From NCBI GenBank assembly GCA_036844945.1, contig DAIUEV010000046.1, positions 1 through 19,089 on the forward strand: a stretch of 19,089 nt of DNA. The letters run 5' to 3'. Position 1 is the stretch's first letter. Every line of letters starts with the position of its first letter. Positions 1 to 7,496 of this stretch are shown here, piece after piece. The stretch comes from Palsa-461 sp036844945. GTDB taxonomy: Bacteria; Actinomycetota; Acidimicrobiia; Acidimicrobiales; RAAP-2. Below the pieces are notes generated by a model. That model was not told where the DNA came from. It did no database searches and saw only the letters and a program-made list of their open reading frames with translations. Made by a program: the position numbers and the translations under genes.

Positions 1-6
1 GACCGA

Positions 7-963
7 TCAGCGCCGGGGCGGGACCGCCCAGCGCAATCCGGCGCACAGCAGCCGGGCCGGCGGGGTGACCGCCGCGTCGAAGAGGGCGAGCGCCGGGATC
101 CGCATCTTCCGGCGCGCCCAGCGCGGCAGCAGGCTGATGCCGGCGGCTGCGACCAGCGCGTACACCGCCCGGTCCTCGGGCTTGCGGGCGACCCCGCGCA
201 GGAGAAAGTCCCGCGCCACGATGGCCTGAGAGCCTGCGTAGAGCTCGGGCTTGATTCGCCGGAAGTACGCGTCCATCTCCGCCTGTGAACGGGGGACCCA
301 CTCGGCCCCGAGCGCGACCGCGACGGGGGCGGTCTCGCAGTAGTAGCTGTCGCACTCGGCTCCCGACAGGCGCCGGCTCCCGTAGCGCTGGGTCGCCTCC
401 AAGAAGCAGTACATCTCGGCGGCATGCACCCAGGTCAAAAGGTCGGGATCGTCCGCCGAGTACGGGCGCCCGTCCGGAGCGACGCCCCGGACCCGCCGGT
501 GGACCGCCTGGACCAGACGGATCGCCGAGTGCGCCTCGGCGGTCGTCCCGAATGTCGTCGCGGCCACGAAGTTGGCGGTGCGACGCAGCCGGCCGATCGG
601 ATCCTCCTCGTAGGAGGAGTGGTCGGCCACCCCCGCCATGGCCAACGGGTGCAGGGCCTGCAGCATCAGGGCCGCCAGTCCGCCGATCATCATCGCCCCG
701 AGGTCGCTGTGGACGACGCGAACCACGCTGTCGGGGTGCACGAACGCCGTGTCCGGGTCCATCGCCCGGGGACGGGGCGTCTCGGAGATCCCGAAGGAAC
801 GTCGAACGGTACGGCCGATGTCGTCCCGGAACGGCGCAGTCAGGCCGGAGAGCAGCCGCAGCGGCGCGACGGCCAGGTCCTCGCCCAGGCGGAAGGCCCG
901 CTCGATGGAGTCCGGCTGGGTTGCGTCCGGCTCACCGGTCGATGGTTCGGGCCTGGCCGCCAT
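7..963 (-). CDS. DUF2236 / MpaB-type oxygenase family protein
   Basis: A 318-aa protein of the DUF2236 family, which includes the haem-dependent rubber oxygenase (latex-clearing protein) and MpaB-like oxygenases; the substrate here cannot be told. The family core starts near residue 67 with DPDTAFVHPDS, followed by a helix containing the LQALHPLAMAGVADHS motif (about 101-116), GRLRRT (124-129) and the DPDLLTWVHA motif (172-181), whose histidines are likely haem ligands by family analogy. No signal peptide is visible. The ATG at 963 is the first start that leaves a plausible N-terminus; the open frame extends far upstream only because GC-rich DNA lacks stops, and that part overlaps genes on the other strand. 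There is no clear ribosome binding site. It is divergent from the next gene with 82 bp between them. Family assignment is firm, substrate unknown. Confidence 0.85.
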   Translation of the reverse strand: MAARPEPSTGEPDATQPDSIERAFRLGEDLAVAPLRLLSGLTAPFRDDIGRTVRRSFGISETPRPRAMDPDTAFVHPDSVVRVVHSDLGAMMIGGLAALMLQALHPLAMAGVADHSSYEEDPIGRLRRTANFVAATTFGTTAEAHSAIRLVQAVHRRVRGVAPDGRPYSADDPDLLTWVHAAEMYCFLEATQRYGSRRLSGAECDSYYCETAPVAVALGAEWVPRSQAEMDAYFRRIKPELYAGSQAIVARDFLLRGVARKPEDRAVYALVAAAGISLLPRWARRKMRIPALALFDAAVTPPARLLCAGLRWAVPPRR

Positions 964-1032
964 CGGACCAGCTTCGCCGCCCGGCGCGGGGCAAGGCAAG
1001 GACCGCCCCGCCCAACCGTCGGCCCCTGGCGG

Positions 1033-1038
1033 TAGCCT
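1033..1038 (+). promoter_or_regulatory. -10 box TAGCCT for a leaderless GTG start
   Basis: TAGCCT is followed by exactly 7 nt and then the GTG at 1046. This spacing would put the transcription start at the start codon, as in leaderless actinobacterial mRNAs. No Shine-Dalgarno sequence is present between them and no good -35 is seen. The box also supports the GTG over the far upstream in-frame starts. Confidence 0.45.
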
Positions 1039-1045
1039 CGGCGAC

Positions 1046-1600
1046 GTGACCCTCGCGGATGCGACCCCGTCGGTCGAGGACCTGGAGCGTCTGCTCGGCG
1101 ACGGCGGAGGCGGCTCGGGCTGGGGTGACGACGACGGGGGGGACGACTGGGGCTGGTCGGAGGACCCCTCCGACGACGAGCGCCCCGTTCGCCGGTCACG
1201 GGTGCGCCGTGGCGTCGCCATCGCGACCGTGGCCGCCCTCGCCCTCGCCTCGATCGGCACCTGGATCGCAATCCTCGCCCAGGGGAGCCTGGCCTCGGCT
1301 CCTTTCGGGGTCCGATCGGTCGAGGTGACGACCGTCCCGGCGGGACCGACCCGTGCCCCGGCCACCTTCGTCAGCTTCGTCGTGGTCAACGAGTCGGCGC
1401 TGCCCGGCACCGCGTCGTGCGCCGTTGGCCTGGTCAGTGCCCACCGGTCGGTGGGGACCGGGCGGGTTACCACGGGACTCCTTCCAGGAGGCAGCTCGCT
1501 CGCGGTCAGGGTTCCGGTGCCCGCCGCGCGGACCCCAATCGGGCGCGGGCCGGTCGCTGCGACCGTGCACTGCGTCACACTTCTGTCGTACCTGCGCTGA
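1046..1600 (+). CDS. Single-pass membrane protein of unknown function
   Basis: A 184-aa protein that I do not recognise. Residues 1-50 are acidic and rich in Gly, Asp and Trp. An Arg-rich stretch (about 48-55, PVRRSRVRR) follows, then one hydrophobic helix (about 56-78) and an outward-facing C-terminal domain of about 105 residues. The positive-inside rule puts the N-terminus in the cytoplasm. The C-terminal part has beta-rich, Val/Thr-rich composition and two cysteines (in TASCAVG and TVHCVT) that could form a disulfide. The GTG at 1046 is chosen because of the -10 box 7 nt upstream; the frame is open much further upstream but that part is antisense to the DUF2236 gene. Function is unknown. 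Confidence 0.7.
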   Translation: MTLADATPSVEDLERLLGDGGGGSGWGDDDGGDDWGWSEDPSDDERPVRRSRVRRGVAIATVAALALASIGTWIAILAQGSLASAPFGVRSVEVTTVPAGPTRAPATFVSFVVVNESALPGTASCAVGLVSAHRSVGTGRVTTGLLPGGSSLAVRVPVPAARTPIGRGPVAATVHCVTLLSYLR

Positions 1601-1661
1601 CGCCGTCGCGAGGAGTTCTGCTCTCGTCGTAGAGGACCCGCGTCCGGCGGTCCCGGGCGGA

Positions 1662-1704
1662 TACCCTGAGTCGCGCTCGCCGTTCGGCGGCCGGAGAGGG
1701 GAGG
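1662..1704 (+). promoter_or_regulatory. Promoter -10 and Shine-Dalgarno of the AIM24 gene
   Basis: TACCCT at 1662-1667 is a plausible -10 box, preceded by GGA (GGATACCCT). A strong Shine-Dalgarno GGGGAGG at 1698-1704 lies 6 nt before the ATG at 1711. The 110-bp gap to the previous gene holds nothing else recognisable. Confidence 0.45.
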
Positions 1705-1710
1705 CCAGCG

Positions 1711-2469
1711 ATGCAGCACCAGATCAAGGGCACGGTCCTGCAGGTGTTGGAGGTTGAGCTCGCCCCGGGCGAGAGCGTCATCTCGGAGGACGGCGAGTTC
1801 TCCTGGATGACCGACAGCGTCCAGATGACGACCGGGATGGGCGGCGGCACCGGCGGGAAGGGAATTCTCGGCGCGGTGAAGCGCATGGCCGGTGGCAGCA
1901 CCTTGCTGTTCAACACCTACACCGCCGAGGGGAGCGCGGGCATGGTCGCGTTCGCGGCCAAGATGCCCGGGACGATCTTCCCCATCGAGTTGAACCAGGA
2001 GTATCTGGCCCACCGCCACGGGTTCCTCGCCGGCACTCCGGGAGTCGAGATCTCGGTCGCTCTCCAGCAGACCTTCCGGGGGGGCATCTTCGGTGGCGAG
2101 GGCTTCCTGCTGCAGCGCATCGGCGGGACCGGTCAGGCCTGGATCGAGCTGTCCGGAGAGGTCATGGCCTATGACCTGCAGCCGGGGCAGACGATGCGGG
2201 TCCACCCCGGCCACGTCGGCCTGTTCCAGGCATCGGTCAGCTTCCAGGTGATCCGCGTGCCCGGGATGGCCAACCGCTACCTCGGGGCCGACGGCCACCA
2301 CTGGGTGGTGCTCACCGGGCCCGGGCGGGTCTGGCTCCAGTCGATGCCGGTCCCCATCCTGGCCGGGGCGCTCACCCCCTATCTCGGAGGCGACGCCCGG
2401 CCCGCCGCCGCTGGCGCCGCGGGCGGTGCCGTGGCCAGCGCGCTCGGCAACATCCTGGGCGGCCGTTAA
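1711..2469 (+). CDS. AIM24 family protein (TIGR00266-type)
   Basis: A 252-aa protein of the AIM24 family, a double-stranded beta-helix fold named after yeast mitochondrial Aim24; bacterial members have no agreed biochemical function. Family features seen are the N-terminal VLEVELAPGESVISEDGEFSW segment (about 11-31), a Gly-rich turn with GGGTGGKGILGAVKRMAGG (about 44-62), the LLFNTYTAEG strand, and the FGGEGFLLQRIGGTG motif in the second half. The tail is Ala/Gly-rich (AGAAGGAVASALGN). Length fits the family. An ideal Shine-Dalgarno fixes the start. Its TAA stop shares bases with the TAA stop of the convergent PPOX-family gene (GTTAAC at 2465-2470). Confidence 0.88.
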   Translation: MQHQIKGTVLQVLEVELAPGESVISEDGEFSWMTDSVQMTTGMGGGTGGKGILGAVKRMAGGSTLLFNTYTAEGSAGMVAFAAKMPGTIFPIELNQEYLAHRHGFLAGTPGVEISVALQQTFRGGIFGGEGFLLQRIGGTGQAWIELSGEVMAYDLQPGQTMRVHPGHVGLFQASVSFQVIRVPGMANRYLGADGHHWVVLTGPGRVWLQSMPVPILAGALTPYLGGDARPAAAGAAGGAVASALGNILGGR

Positions 2470-3038
2470 CCCCCGGCCGCCTCGGCGGCCGCCGGGTACC
2501 CCGGCAGGCCGTCGATGCTGGTGGTGTTCTTCTCGGCCCGGTAGCCGACCAGGCCTTGGGTGCCGCCTTTGGTCTCCACCCAGTGGTCGAGGTTCTCCCG
2601 GTGGTGGTGGAACTCCATGATGGGCACCGAGTAGCCGCACGAGTCCGAGATCCGCTCGACCGTGACCTCGATCACCGCCCGGGCGCCCGGTTTCGCGCGG
2701 AAGTGGCCGAGCAGCTCTCCGAAGCGTGGGTCACCGAGGGGCACGACCTCACCGGTGCCGTGGAAGCGCACGATCCGTGGGGGCCCGTCGAAGGCGCAGA
2801 ACATCACCACGATCCGGCCGTTCTCGCGGAGATGCGCGATGGTCTCCACTCCGCTTCCGGTCAGATCGAGATACCCGACCCGGTGCTCGTCGAACACCGC
2901 GAACGTCCCGTTGTTGCCCTTGGGCGAGCAGTTGACGTGACCCGCGCCGTCGAGCGGGGCAGTGGCGACGAAGAAGACCGGTTGGGCCGAGACAAACCCG
3001 GCCATCCGGGCGTCGATTCCCGGGTACGTCGAACCCAT
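2466..3038 (-). CDS. Pyridoxamine 5'-phosphate oxidase (PPOX) family flavoprotein
   Basis: A 190-aa protein with the split-barrel fold of the PNPOx-like family, expected to bind FMN or F420 and to act as an oxidoreductase or flavin-binding protein; the substrate is unknown. Recognisable stretches are the first strands FVSAQPVFFVATAPLDGAGHVNCSPKG (about 15-41), the LDLTGSGVETIAHLRENGRIVVMFCAF region (about 57-83) and PPRIVRFHGTGEVV (about 86-99). The ATG at 3038 follows an in-frame TGA at 3093-3095 with no clear ribosome binding site. The upstream gene on the same strand overlaps it by 290 bp in another frame. Convergent with AIM24, sharing stop-codon bases. Confidence 0.85.
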   Translation of the reverse strand: MGSTYPGIDARMAGFVSAQPVFFVATAPLDGAGHVNCSPKGNNGTFAVFDEHRVGYLDLTGSGVETIAHLRENGRIVVMFCAFDGPPRIVRFHGTGEVVPLGDPRFGELLGHFRAKPGARAVIEVTVERISDSCGYSVPIMEFHHHRENLDHWVETKGGTQGLVGYRAEKNTTSIDGLPGYPAAAEAAGG

Positions 3039-3381
3039 CGGGACAGTCTCGCGCCCTGGCCGAATGCCCGGAACCCTCGTCGGCAGACCCGGTCAGGTCG
3101 TCGAGGATCGCCGAGGCGTGTTCGGGGGCGGCGATCTCGAGCCACAGCGCGTCCGGGAGCGGGACCAGCCGAATGTCGAGGAAGGGGCAGCACGCTTTCT
3201 CCCGCCGGGCGAGGTCCACCGCCGCGAGAACGACCTGCTCGTCCTCGGGCAGGCGCAGGCGGAGGAAGGGGCCGGTGCGCACCACCTCGGTCACCCGGCC
3301 GGCGACGAACCGTCGCCACTCCCGGCCGCGGGCGTGGGCGTCCTCGACCGAGAGCGAACAAGCGACCGGGGCGGCGGGCAC
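2749..3381 (-). CDS. Small CCPF-motif protein with an abnormally long overlapping 3' end
   Basis: As read, a 210-aa frame. Only about the first 98 residues look like a real protein: a short alpha/beta unit with Cys8, a conserved-looking ARREKACCPFLDIRL segment (vicinal Cys64-Cys65) and an LEIAAPEHASAILDDLTG end. Small actinobacterial proteins with this CCPF signature are familiar to me, sometimes near MerR-type regulators or metal genes, but without a firm function. They normally end about where the TGA at 3093-3095 lies, yet that stop is out of frame here, so the frame continues about 110 residues antiphase through the PPOX gene. That tail is low-complexity Arg-rich and is probably an artefact or the result of an indel. 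The GTG start has TAACGT 7 nt upstream. The N-terminal part is credible; the 3' end is doubtful. Confidence 0.6.
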   Translation of the reverse strand: MPAAPVACSLSVEDAHARGREWRRFVAGRVTEVVRTGPFLRLRLPEDEQVVLAAVDLARREKACCPFLDIRLVPLPDALWLEIAAPEHASAILDDLTGSADEGSGHSARARDCPDGFDVPGNRRPDGRVCLGPTGLLRRHCPARRRGSRQLLAQGQQRDVRGVRRAPGRVSRSDRKRSGDHRASPRERPDRGDVLRLRRAPTDRALPRHR

Positions 3382-3388
3382 CCCTCGG

Positions 3389-3394
3389 ACGTTA
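3389..3394 (-). promoter_or_regulatory. -10 box TAACGT for a leaderless GTG start
   Basis: On the minus strand TAACGT is followed by exactly 7 nt (CCGAGGG) and the GTG at 3381. This matches the arrangement in front of 1046 and 4121. It lies in the 27-bp gap after the lipoprotein gene, so the CCPF protein and PPOX gene can be transcribed independently of it. Confidence 0.45.
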
Positions 3395-3408
3395 CCGGGA
3401 GGCGACCG

Positions 3409-4005
3409 CTACGAGGACTGGCCGGTCGTGCCGGTGTACACCGGGCCGACCCGGAGCCCGTTACACCCCGGCATCGAGGCGTTCACCCGCACCGATTGGA
3501 GCGCGTTGGGCGGGGTGACGAGCAGGGCGGCATAGGTCACGCACGAGGTTGCGGCCCCCTCGGGTACGTCGGAGGCGAGCACCAGCGCCGAGGCGGTCGA
3601 CCCGGGAGCGAGGGTCACGGTCGGGAGCGAGGATGTCGAGCCGGTGAACGGCGCATTGTTGACCACCCGGCTCGCCTGCACGATCTGATTGCCCGCATTG
3701 TCGAGGCCCGCGACCCCGGGGAAGCCGTGGAGGAGGCAGGTGGCGCTGCTGGTGTTCTGGAACAGGAGAACCTGACCGATGGTGCCGGCCGCTCCGGAGC
3801 TCATGCCGGCCGAGACCTGGAGCTCGGCGGTCGTGCAGTTCTTCGGACCGGGCACGGTTGTCGAGGTGCTGGTGGTCGCGGCCGCCGTCGTGGTCGTGGT
3901 TGATTGCGAGGAAGACGGGGTGCCGTTGCTGCACGCGGCGAGGCCCAAGGCCATGGCCGCGACACCCGCCGCGACCAGCATTCGTTTTTCGAACCGGGTT
4001 CGCAC
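3409..4005 (-). CDS. Putative lipoprotein with DUF4232-like domain
   Basis: A 198-aa exported lipoprotein. The signal peptide is visible: RTRFEKR n-region, hydrophobic core VAAGVAAMALG, and lipobox LAAC with the acylated Cys at residue 25. A Ser/Thr-rich linker (about 26-56) follows, then a beta-sandwich domain with DUF4232 features: C-T-AELQVS at its start, GQVLLFQNTSSATCLLHGFPGVAGLD in the middle and a final CNGLRVGPV. Four Cys in the domain probably form disulfides. The role is unknown; the family is common in actinobacterial cell envelopes. GTG at 4005 is preferred because GGGGGTGG lies just upstream and it starts the n-region; an in-frame ATG at 3981 is the alternative. Divergent from the methyltransferase gene. 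Confidence 0.82.
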   Translation of the reverse strand: MRTRFEKRMLVAAGVAAMALGLAACSNGTPSSSQSTTTTTAAATTSTSTTVPGPKNCTTAELQVSAGMSSGAAGTIGQVLLFQNTSSATCLLHGFPGVAGLDNAGNQIVQASRVVNNAPFTGSTSSLPTVTLAPGSTASALVLASDVPEGAATSCVTYAALLVTPPNALQSVRVNASMPGCNGLRVGPVYTGTTGQSS

Positions 4006-4107
4006 TTTCCACCCCCATTCCGCCCGTCGGCATGCGGACGCATCGGGCACCGCCGACGCTACAAGGCATGTGAGGGGGGAGGGCGGATCGGCGACGTTGC
4101 GCGTCAG

Positions 4108-4113
4108 TAGCAT
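4108..4113 (+). promoter_or_regulatory. -10 box TAGCAT for a leaderless GTG start
   Basis: TAGCAT, then 7 nt (GCGGGCC), then GTG at 4121. The in-frame ATG at 4112 overlaps this box, so if the box is real the GTG must be the start. The 115-bp divergent gap also holds TAGCGT on the minus strand (4061-4056), a possible -10 for the lipoprotein. Confidence 0.42.
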
Positions 4114-4120
4114 GCGGGCC

Positions 4121-4978
4121 GTGGTCTCCGGGAGTGGCGAACCGACGGCCGACGCCGGGGCCGGACGAAGCCAGCCGGTAGACGCCGTCGTGCCGGCCGC
4201 CCGGCACCGCCCGCAGCTGGAGGCGCACTGGACCGATGATCAGACCGTCCGGGTCGGCGACACGACGTTCCGGGTTCGCAACCAGCTCGACGACCTCCAT
4301 CGGGAGATGTCGGAGCCCGACGACTTCCTCCTAGCCAAGGAAAGGGGCCTGCTCACGACGATCCTCGACGCTGCCCCGTCGCCGGTGCGCAACATGGTCG
4401 AGCTGGGCGTGTTCAAGGGTGGGAGCGTCGCCTTCTACTCGCTGGTGCTTGCCCCGAGCCGCCTGGTGGCAGTCGACCGGTACGACTTCGCTCCCGCGCT
4501 CGGGCCCTTCATCGATCGTCAGGGTCTTGGCGACATCGTTCGGCCGTATCTGAGCGTCGACCAGTCCGATGGAGCCGCTCTGCTCGAAATCATGGAAGCG
4601 AACTTCGAGGAACGTTCGGTCGACCTCGTGATCGACGACTGTTCGCACCTCTACGGTCCGACCAAGGCCTCCTTCAACGTGCTGTTCGGATGGCTGCGAC
4701 CAGGCGGCGTCTACATCATCGAGGACTGGGCGTGGGCCCATTGGGCCGGCGAGCCGTGGCAGGGTTCTGAGCCTGTTTTCGACCCCGACGAGCCGGCACT
4801 GAGCAACTTCATCTATGAGCTCGCGATGCTTTCGGCGAGCCGCCCGGATCTCGTTTCGGAAGTCCGGGTCGGGCCCTCGTACGTCATCGTGGAGCGGGGC
4901 GCGGGGGAGGTCGGGAAGGGGTTCGACATTTCGAGCTCGTATTTCACCCGGGGGAGGGGTTTCGACCCCCGGATGTAG
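4121..4978 (+). CDS. Class I SAM-dependent methyltransferase (CmcI/TylF/Methyltransf_24-like)
   Basis: A 285-aa protein with a Rossmann methyltransferase fold. Motif I is ELGVFKGGS (residues 94-102), followed by the acidic end of strand 2 in LVAVDRYDF (115-123), the VDLVIDDCSH motif (167-176) whose Asp pair resembles the metal-binding site of TylF/CmcI O-methyltransferases, and LRPGGVYIIEDW (192-203). Such enzymes O-methylate sugars or antibiotic hydroxyls; cephalosporin hydroxylase CmcI belongs to the same group. The 90-residue N-terminal part is unassigned. The start at GTG 4121 is based on the promoter box; ATG 4112 would add three residues. The 3' end overlaps the convergent WbsX gene by 35 bp. 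Target is unknown; neighbours suggest a glycan. Confidence 0.82.
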   Translation: MVSGSGEPTADAGAGRSQPVDAVVPAARHRPQLEAHWTDDQTVRVGDTTFRVRNQLDDLHREMSEPDDFLLAKERGLLTTILDAAPSPVRNMVELGVFKGGSVAFYSLVLAPSRLVAVDRYDFAPALGPFIDRQGLGDIVRPYLSVDQSDGAALLEIMEANFEERSVDLVIDDCSHLYGPTKASFNVLFGWLRPGGVYIIEDWAWAHWAGEPWQGSEPVFDPDEPALSNFIYELAMLSASRPDLVSEVRVGPSYVIVERGAGEVGKGFDISSSYFTRGRGFDPRM

Positions 4979-7496
4979 TGCCCCCCTGTTCGCCCTGGGC
5001 CGAGGCCAGGACCGCGCCGTATTGCCTTCTGAGCAGCTCGACCTCGTCGGCGTTGTCGTCGTCGTCCATCAGGGAGTCCCGAGCCCAGGCTACGAGCGCG
5101 AGCGCGTCTCCGGGTCGGTCGAGATCGAACCTACGGTGCAGCTCCTCGCTTCGGTCGTAAATGATGGCTAGTTGCGACAGCGCATGTCGTTGGCGCGGGG
5201 TCAGGTCGAGCCGGTCGAGTTCGAGCGCATCGATGATCAGCTGCGCGGTCTGTCGACCCGCTTCGTATGTCCAGGCCGCTTGGAGCGCCGGGAGATAGGG
5301 TTCGAACACCTTTGAACCCGGGCCCCCGGCCTCAACCGTGCGCTGTGCCCACTCGAGCAGACCGACAAGATCGACCTCATCGTGAGCGCCGTAACTCTCC
5401 TGTAGATCGGGGCGGCGGAAGAACAGCTCGTCGAGGCGTTCCAGTGCCTCGGTGACCTGGTGGTCGGGCAGTTCGTAGGCGTCGTTGTATCCGATCGCGC
5501 CGGTACGGCGTCGTCCGTGTGGACGGGTGCTTCGGTTCACCGCCAGGTGCCGTACTTCTTCCTCGAGCAGTGTGAGATCGGCCACGAGTTGGTACAACCA
5601 CGTCCGCGTCTGAAGGCCGAGCTCGGCCTCTTCGCAGGAAGCGCCCTCATTCGTCACTGCGTCGAGATACGAGGTGACTACGCGTTTCTTCCCCGGTCGG
5701 AGCATCCAGACGAACTGATACACCGTGGAGAACCGGTTCTCCTGGCGGGCCAGGAGGTCGATCACACTCAGGACCGGAACTGGGAGGCCGCCGAGCACCC
5801 TGGCCGGGTAGTGCTCCGAGCGCACCTTATGAAAGTCGGCTCGACCCACGATGCGCCAGCCGGCCTTCGTGACGAGCGATTCCAGAGTGTCGTTCGTGAA
5901 GAACCGGAGATGGGTGCTGTCGAGCAGGCCGGAGCGCCTGGGATCCCACTGGCCGAGGAGCAGGCCGACACCGAGATCGAAGTGGGCGACGTTGGGCACC
6001 GAGAGGATCATCGGGATATCGTGGTGCCGCGCCCAGTCGGCGAGGCCGGCCAGAATGGCTTGTGGTTGCGCGACGTGCTCGAGCACATCCATCACGACGA
6101 CAGCACCGATGTCGTTGTAGCGCCCGAGGATCTCAGTGAGTTTGGCGAGATCGGTGATGTCGCACTGCTCGTGCTCGAGGTCCGCGTCCGAGAGCAGTGC
6201 GACGGCCGCCTCGTCGGCGTCGATCGCGAGGTAGCCATAGCCCCGAGGGCGGATCATGCGGCCGACCAAGCCGGCCCCCGATCCGAGATCGATCACCCGG
6301 CGACCCTTCGAGACGTACTCTTCGACGAGCGCGACGACGTGTCCGATCGCGCTGTCCGATGTGTACCCGTAGAGATACGGGTACACATCCGGCTCCGTCT
6401 CATCAGACTCATGCCCAGCAGCACGAGCCAGTGCCCTTTGGGTTGCTTCGAGGAACGCCCGGCCGTAACGCCGGTCAGGTTCCAGATGGTTTCCCTCGGC
6501 CCACTCGTTCCAGGCCACGATGAACGCGTAGTTCTCCTCGGGGCGGACCCCCTTGAGCTTCTCGGCGACCCCGGTCAGCCACCTCTCGTAGGTCGCGGGC
6601 TCGGTGTTGACATAGATGCGGGCATTGATGTCGCGCCGGGCCGTGTTGTCCCATCCGACCATGACTGCCGGGAAGCGCTTGTAGAGAGGGTCGGGGGCGG
6701 CTAGCGCCTCGTCGGCGACGACCTCGTAGTCGAGGACCAGGTGCTCCCGGTAGCCGGCCAGACCGACCAAGACCCGATCGGGGTCGGGGGGCAGGAAGCC
6801 GACAGAGGCGTCCAGTCCATCCTCTGCGGGGTCGTGCACGGCCCCTTCGCTCTCGACCCGACAGAGATAGAGGTCCGGGAACCCGGCCTTCTGGGCTTCG
6901 TCGCGCCACATCTCGCCGGTACGTCGAACGTCGGGGAGCTGGGACGTTCGGTAGATCAGCATCAGCGGCCGACCGTCGATCTTCACGTACCGGGGATCGG
7001 AGAAGGCCTTGCAAAGCCAGTGGATGTGGGCACGGTCGTCCGCGTGGCTGTACTTCTGGCCGACGAGGGTCGTGCCGGTCCGCGCGTCCCAGTTTCTGGT
7101 CCAGGGCTCGTTGGCCCAGCACAGCGCGAAGGGGAAGTCCGGGGCGCCCGACTCGAGAACCTCGTCGAAGGGGCGATTCAGGATGCGACGGCCGTGGAAC
7201 CAGTAGTGGTAGTAGCAGAAACCGTAAATCCCGTACTCACGGGCAAGACGAGCTTGAGCCTCGCGGGTCTCTGGAAGTCGAAGATCGTAGAAGCCGAGCT
7301 CGCCCGGCAGGTGGGGCTGATAGTGCCCCTCGAACAGCGGCCTCGCCCGGACCACGTTCGTCCACTCCGTGAACCCGGGCCCCCACCACGAATCGTTCTC
7401 AGGTATGGGGTGGAACTGAGGGAGATAGAACGCGAGCAGCTTGGGCAGGTTGGCTGACGGGACAGGTTCGTGCTCGCCGTCGGTTGAGACTGCCAT
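4944..7496 (-). CDS. WbsX (GH99-like) glycan enzyme fused to a SAM methyltransferase
   Basis: An 850-aa two-domain protein. Residues about 18-355 are a WbsX domain (Glyco_tran_WbsX, related to GH99 and found in O-antigen and other polysaccharide loci): LLAFYLPQFHPIPEND, WWGPGFTEWTNV (37-48), YGFCYYHYWF (91-100), FALCWANEPWTRNWD (123-137), KIDGRPLMLIYR (172-183) and IVAWNEWAEGNHLEP (326-340). Residues about 380-600 are a class I methyltransferase with motif I VIDLGSGAGLVG (401-412), AIDADEAAV (424-432) and VVVMDVLEHVAQP (466-478). Residues 600-850 are mostly helical and unassigned. ATG 7496 is conserved as a remnant in the duplicated DNA at 9256, but GGAGG is 12 nt away, so the start is fairly rather than fully certain. 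It probably builds or methylates a surface polysaccharide; cytoplasmic, no signal peptide. Confidence 0.87.
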   Translation of the reverse strand: MAVSTDGEHEPVPSANLPKLLAFYLPQFHPIPENDSWWGPGFTEWTNVVRARPLFEGHYQPHLPGELGFYDLRLPETREAQARLAREYGIYGFCYYHYWFHGRRILNRPFDEVLESGAPDFPFALCWANEPWTRNWDARTGTTLVGQKYSHADDRAHIHWLCKAFSDPRYVKIDGRPLMLIYRTSQLPDVRRTGEMWRDEAQKAGFPDLYLCRVESEGAVHDPAEDGLDASVGFLPPDPDRVLVGLAGYREHLVLDYEVVADEALAAPDPLYKRFPAVMVGWDNTARRDINARIYVNTEPATYERWLTGVAEKLKGVRPEENYAFIVAWNEWAEGNHLEPDRRYGRAFLEATQRALARAAGHESDETEPDVYPYLYGYTSDSAIGHVVALVEEYVSKGRRVIDLGSGAGLVGRMIRPRGYGYLAIDADEAAVALLSDADLEHEQCDITDLAKLTEILGRYNDIGAVVVMDVLEHVAQPQAILAGLADWARHHDIPMILSVPNVAHFDLGVGLLLGQWDPRRSGLLDSTHLRFFTNDTLESLVTKAGWRIVGRADFHKVRSEHYPARVLGGLPVPVLSVIDLLARQENRFSTVYQFVWMLRPGKKRVVTSYLDAVTNEGASCEEAELGLQTRTWLYQLVADLTLLEEEVRHLAVNRSTRPHGRRRTGAIGYNDAYELPDHQVTEALERLDELFFRRPDLQESYGAHDEVDLVGLLEWAQRTVEAGGPGSKVFEPYLPALQAAWTYEAGRQTAQLIIDALELDRLDLTPRQRHALSQLAIIYDRSEELHRRFDLDRPGDALALVAWARDSLMDDDDNADEVELLRRQYGAVLASAQGEQGGTTSGGRNPSPG

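Noticed and set aside
964..2640. Very long minus-strand open frame continuous with the DUF2236 gene (877 codons in all)
   Set aside because: The upstream part is antisense to two well-supported plus-strand genes, is low-complexity Arg/Pro/Gly and has no family pattern; GC-rich DNA simply lacks stops.
3779..4120. Upstream extension of the CmcI-like methyltransferase frame
   Set aside because: It runs antisense through the signal peptide and linker of the lipoprotein and has biased composition; the GTG at 4121 behind TAGCAT is better.
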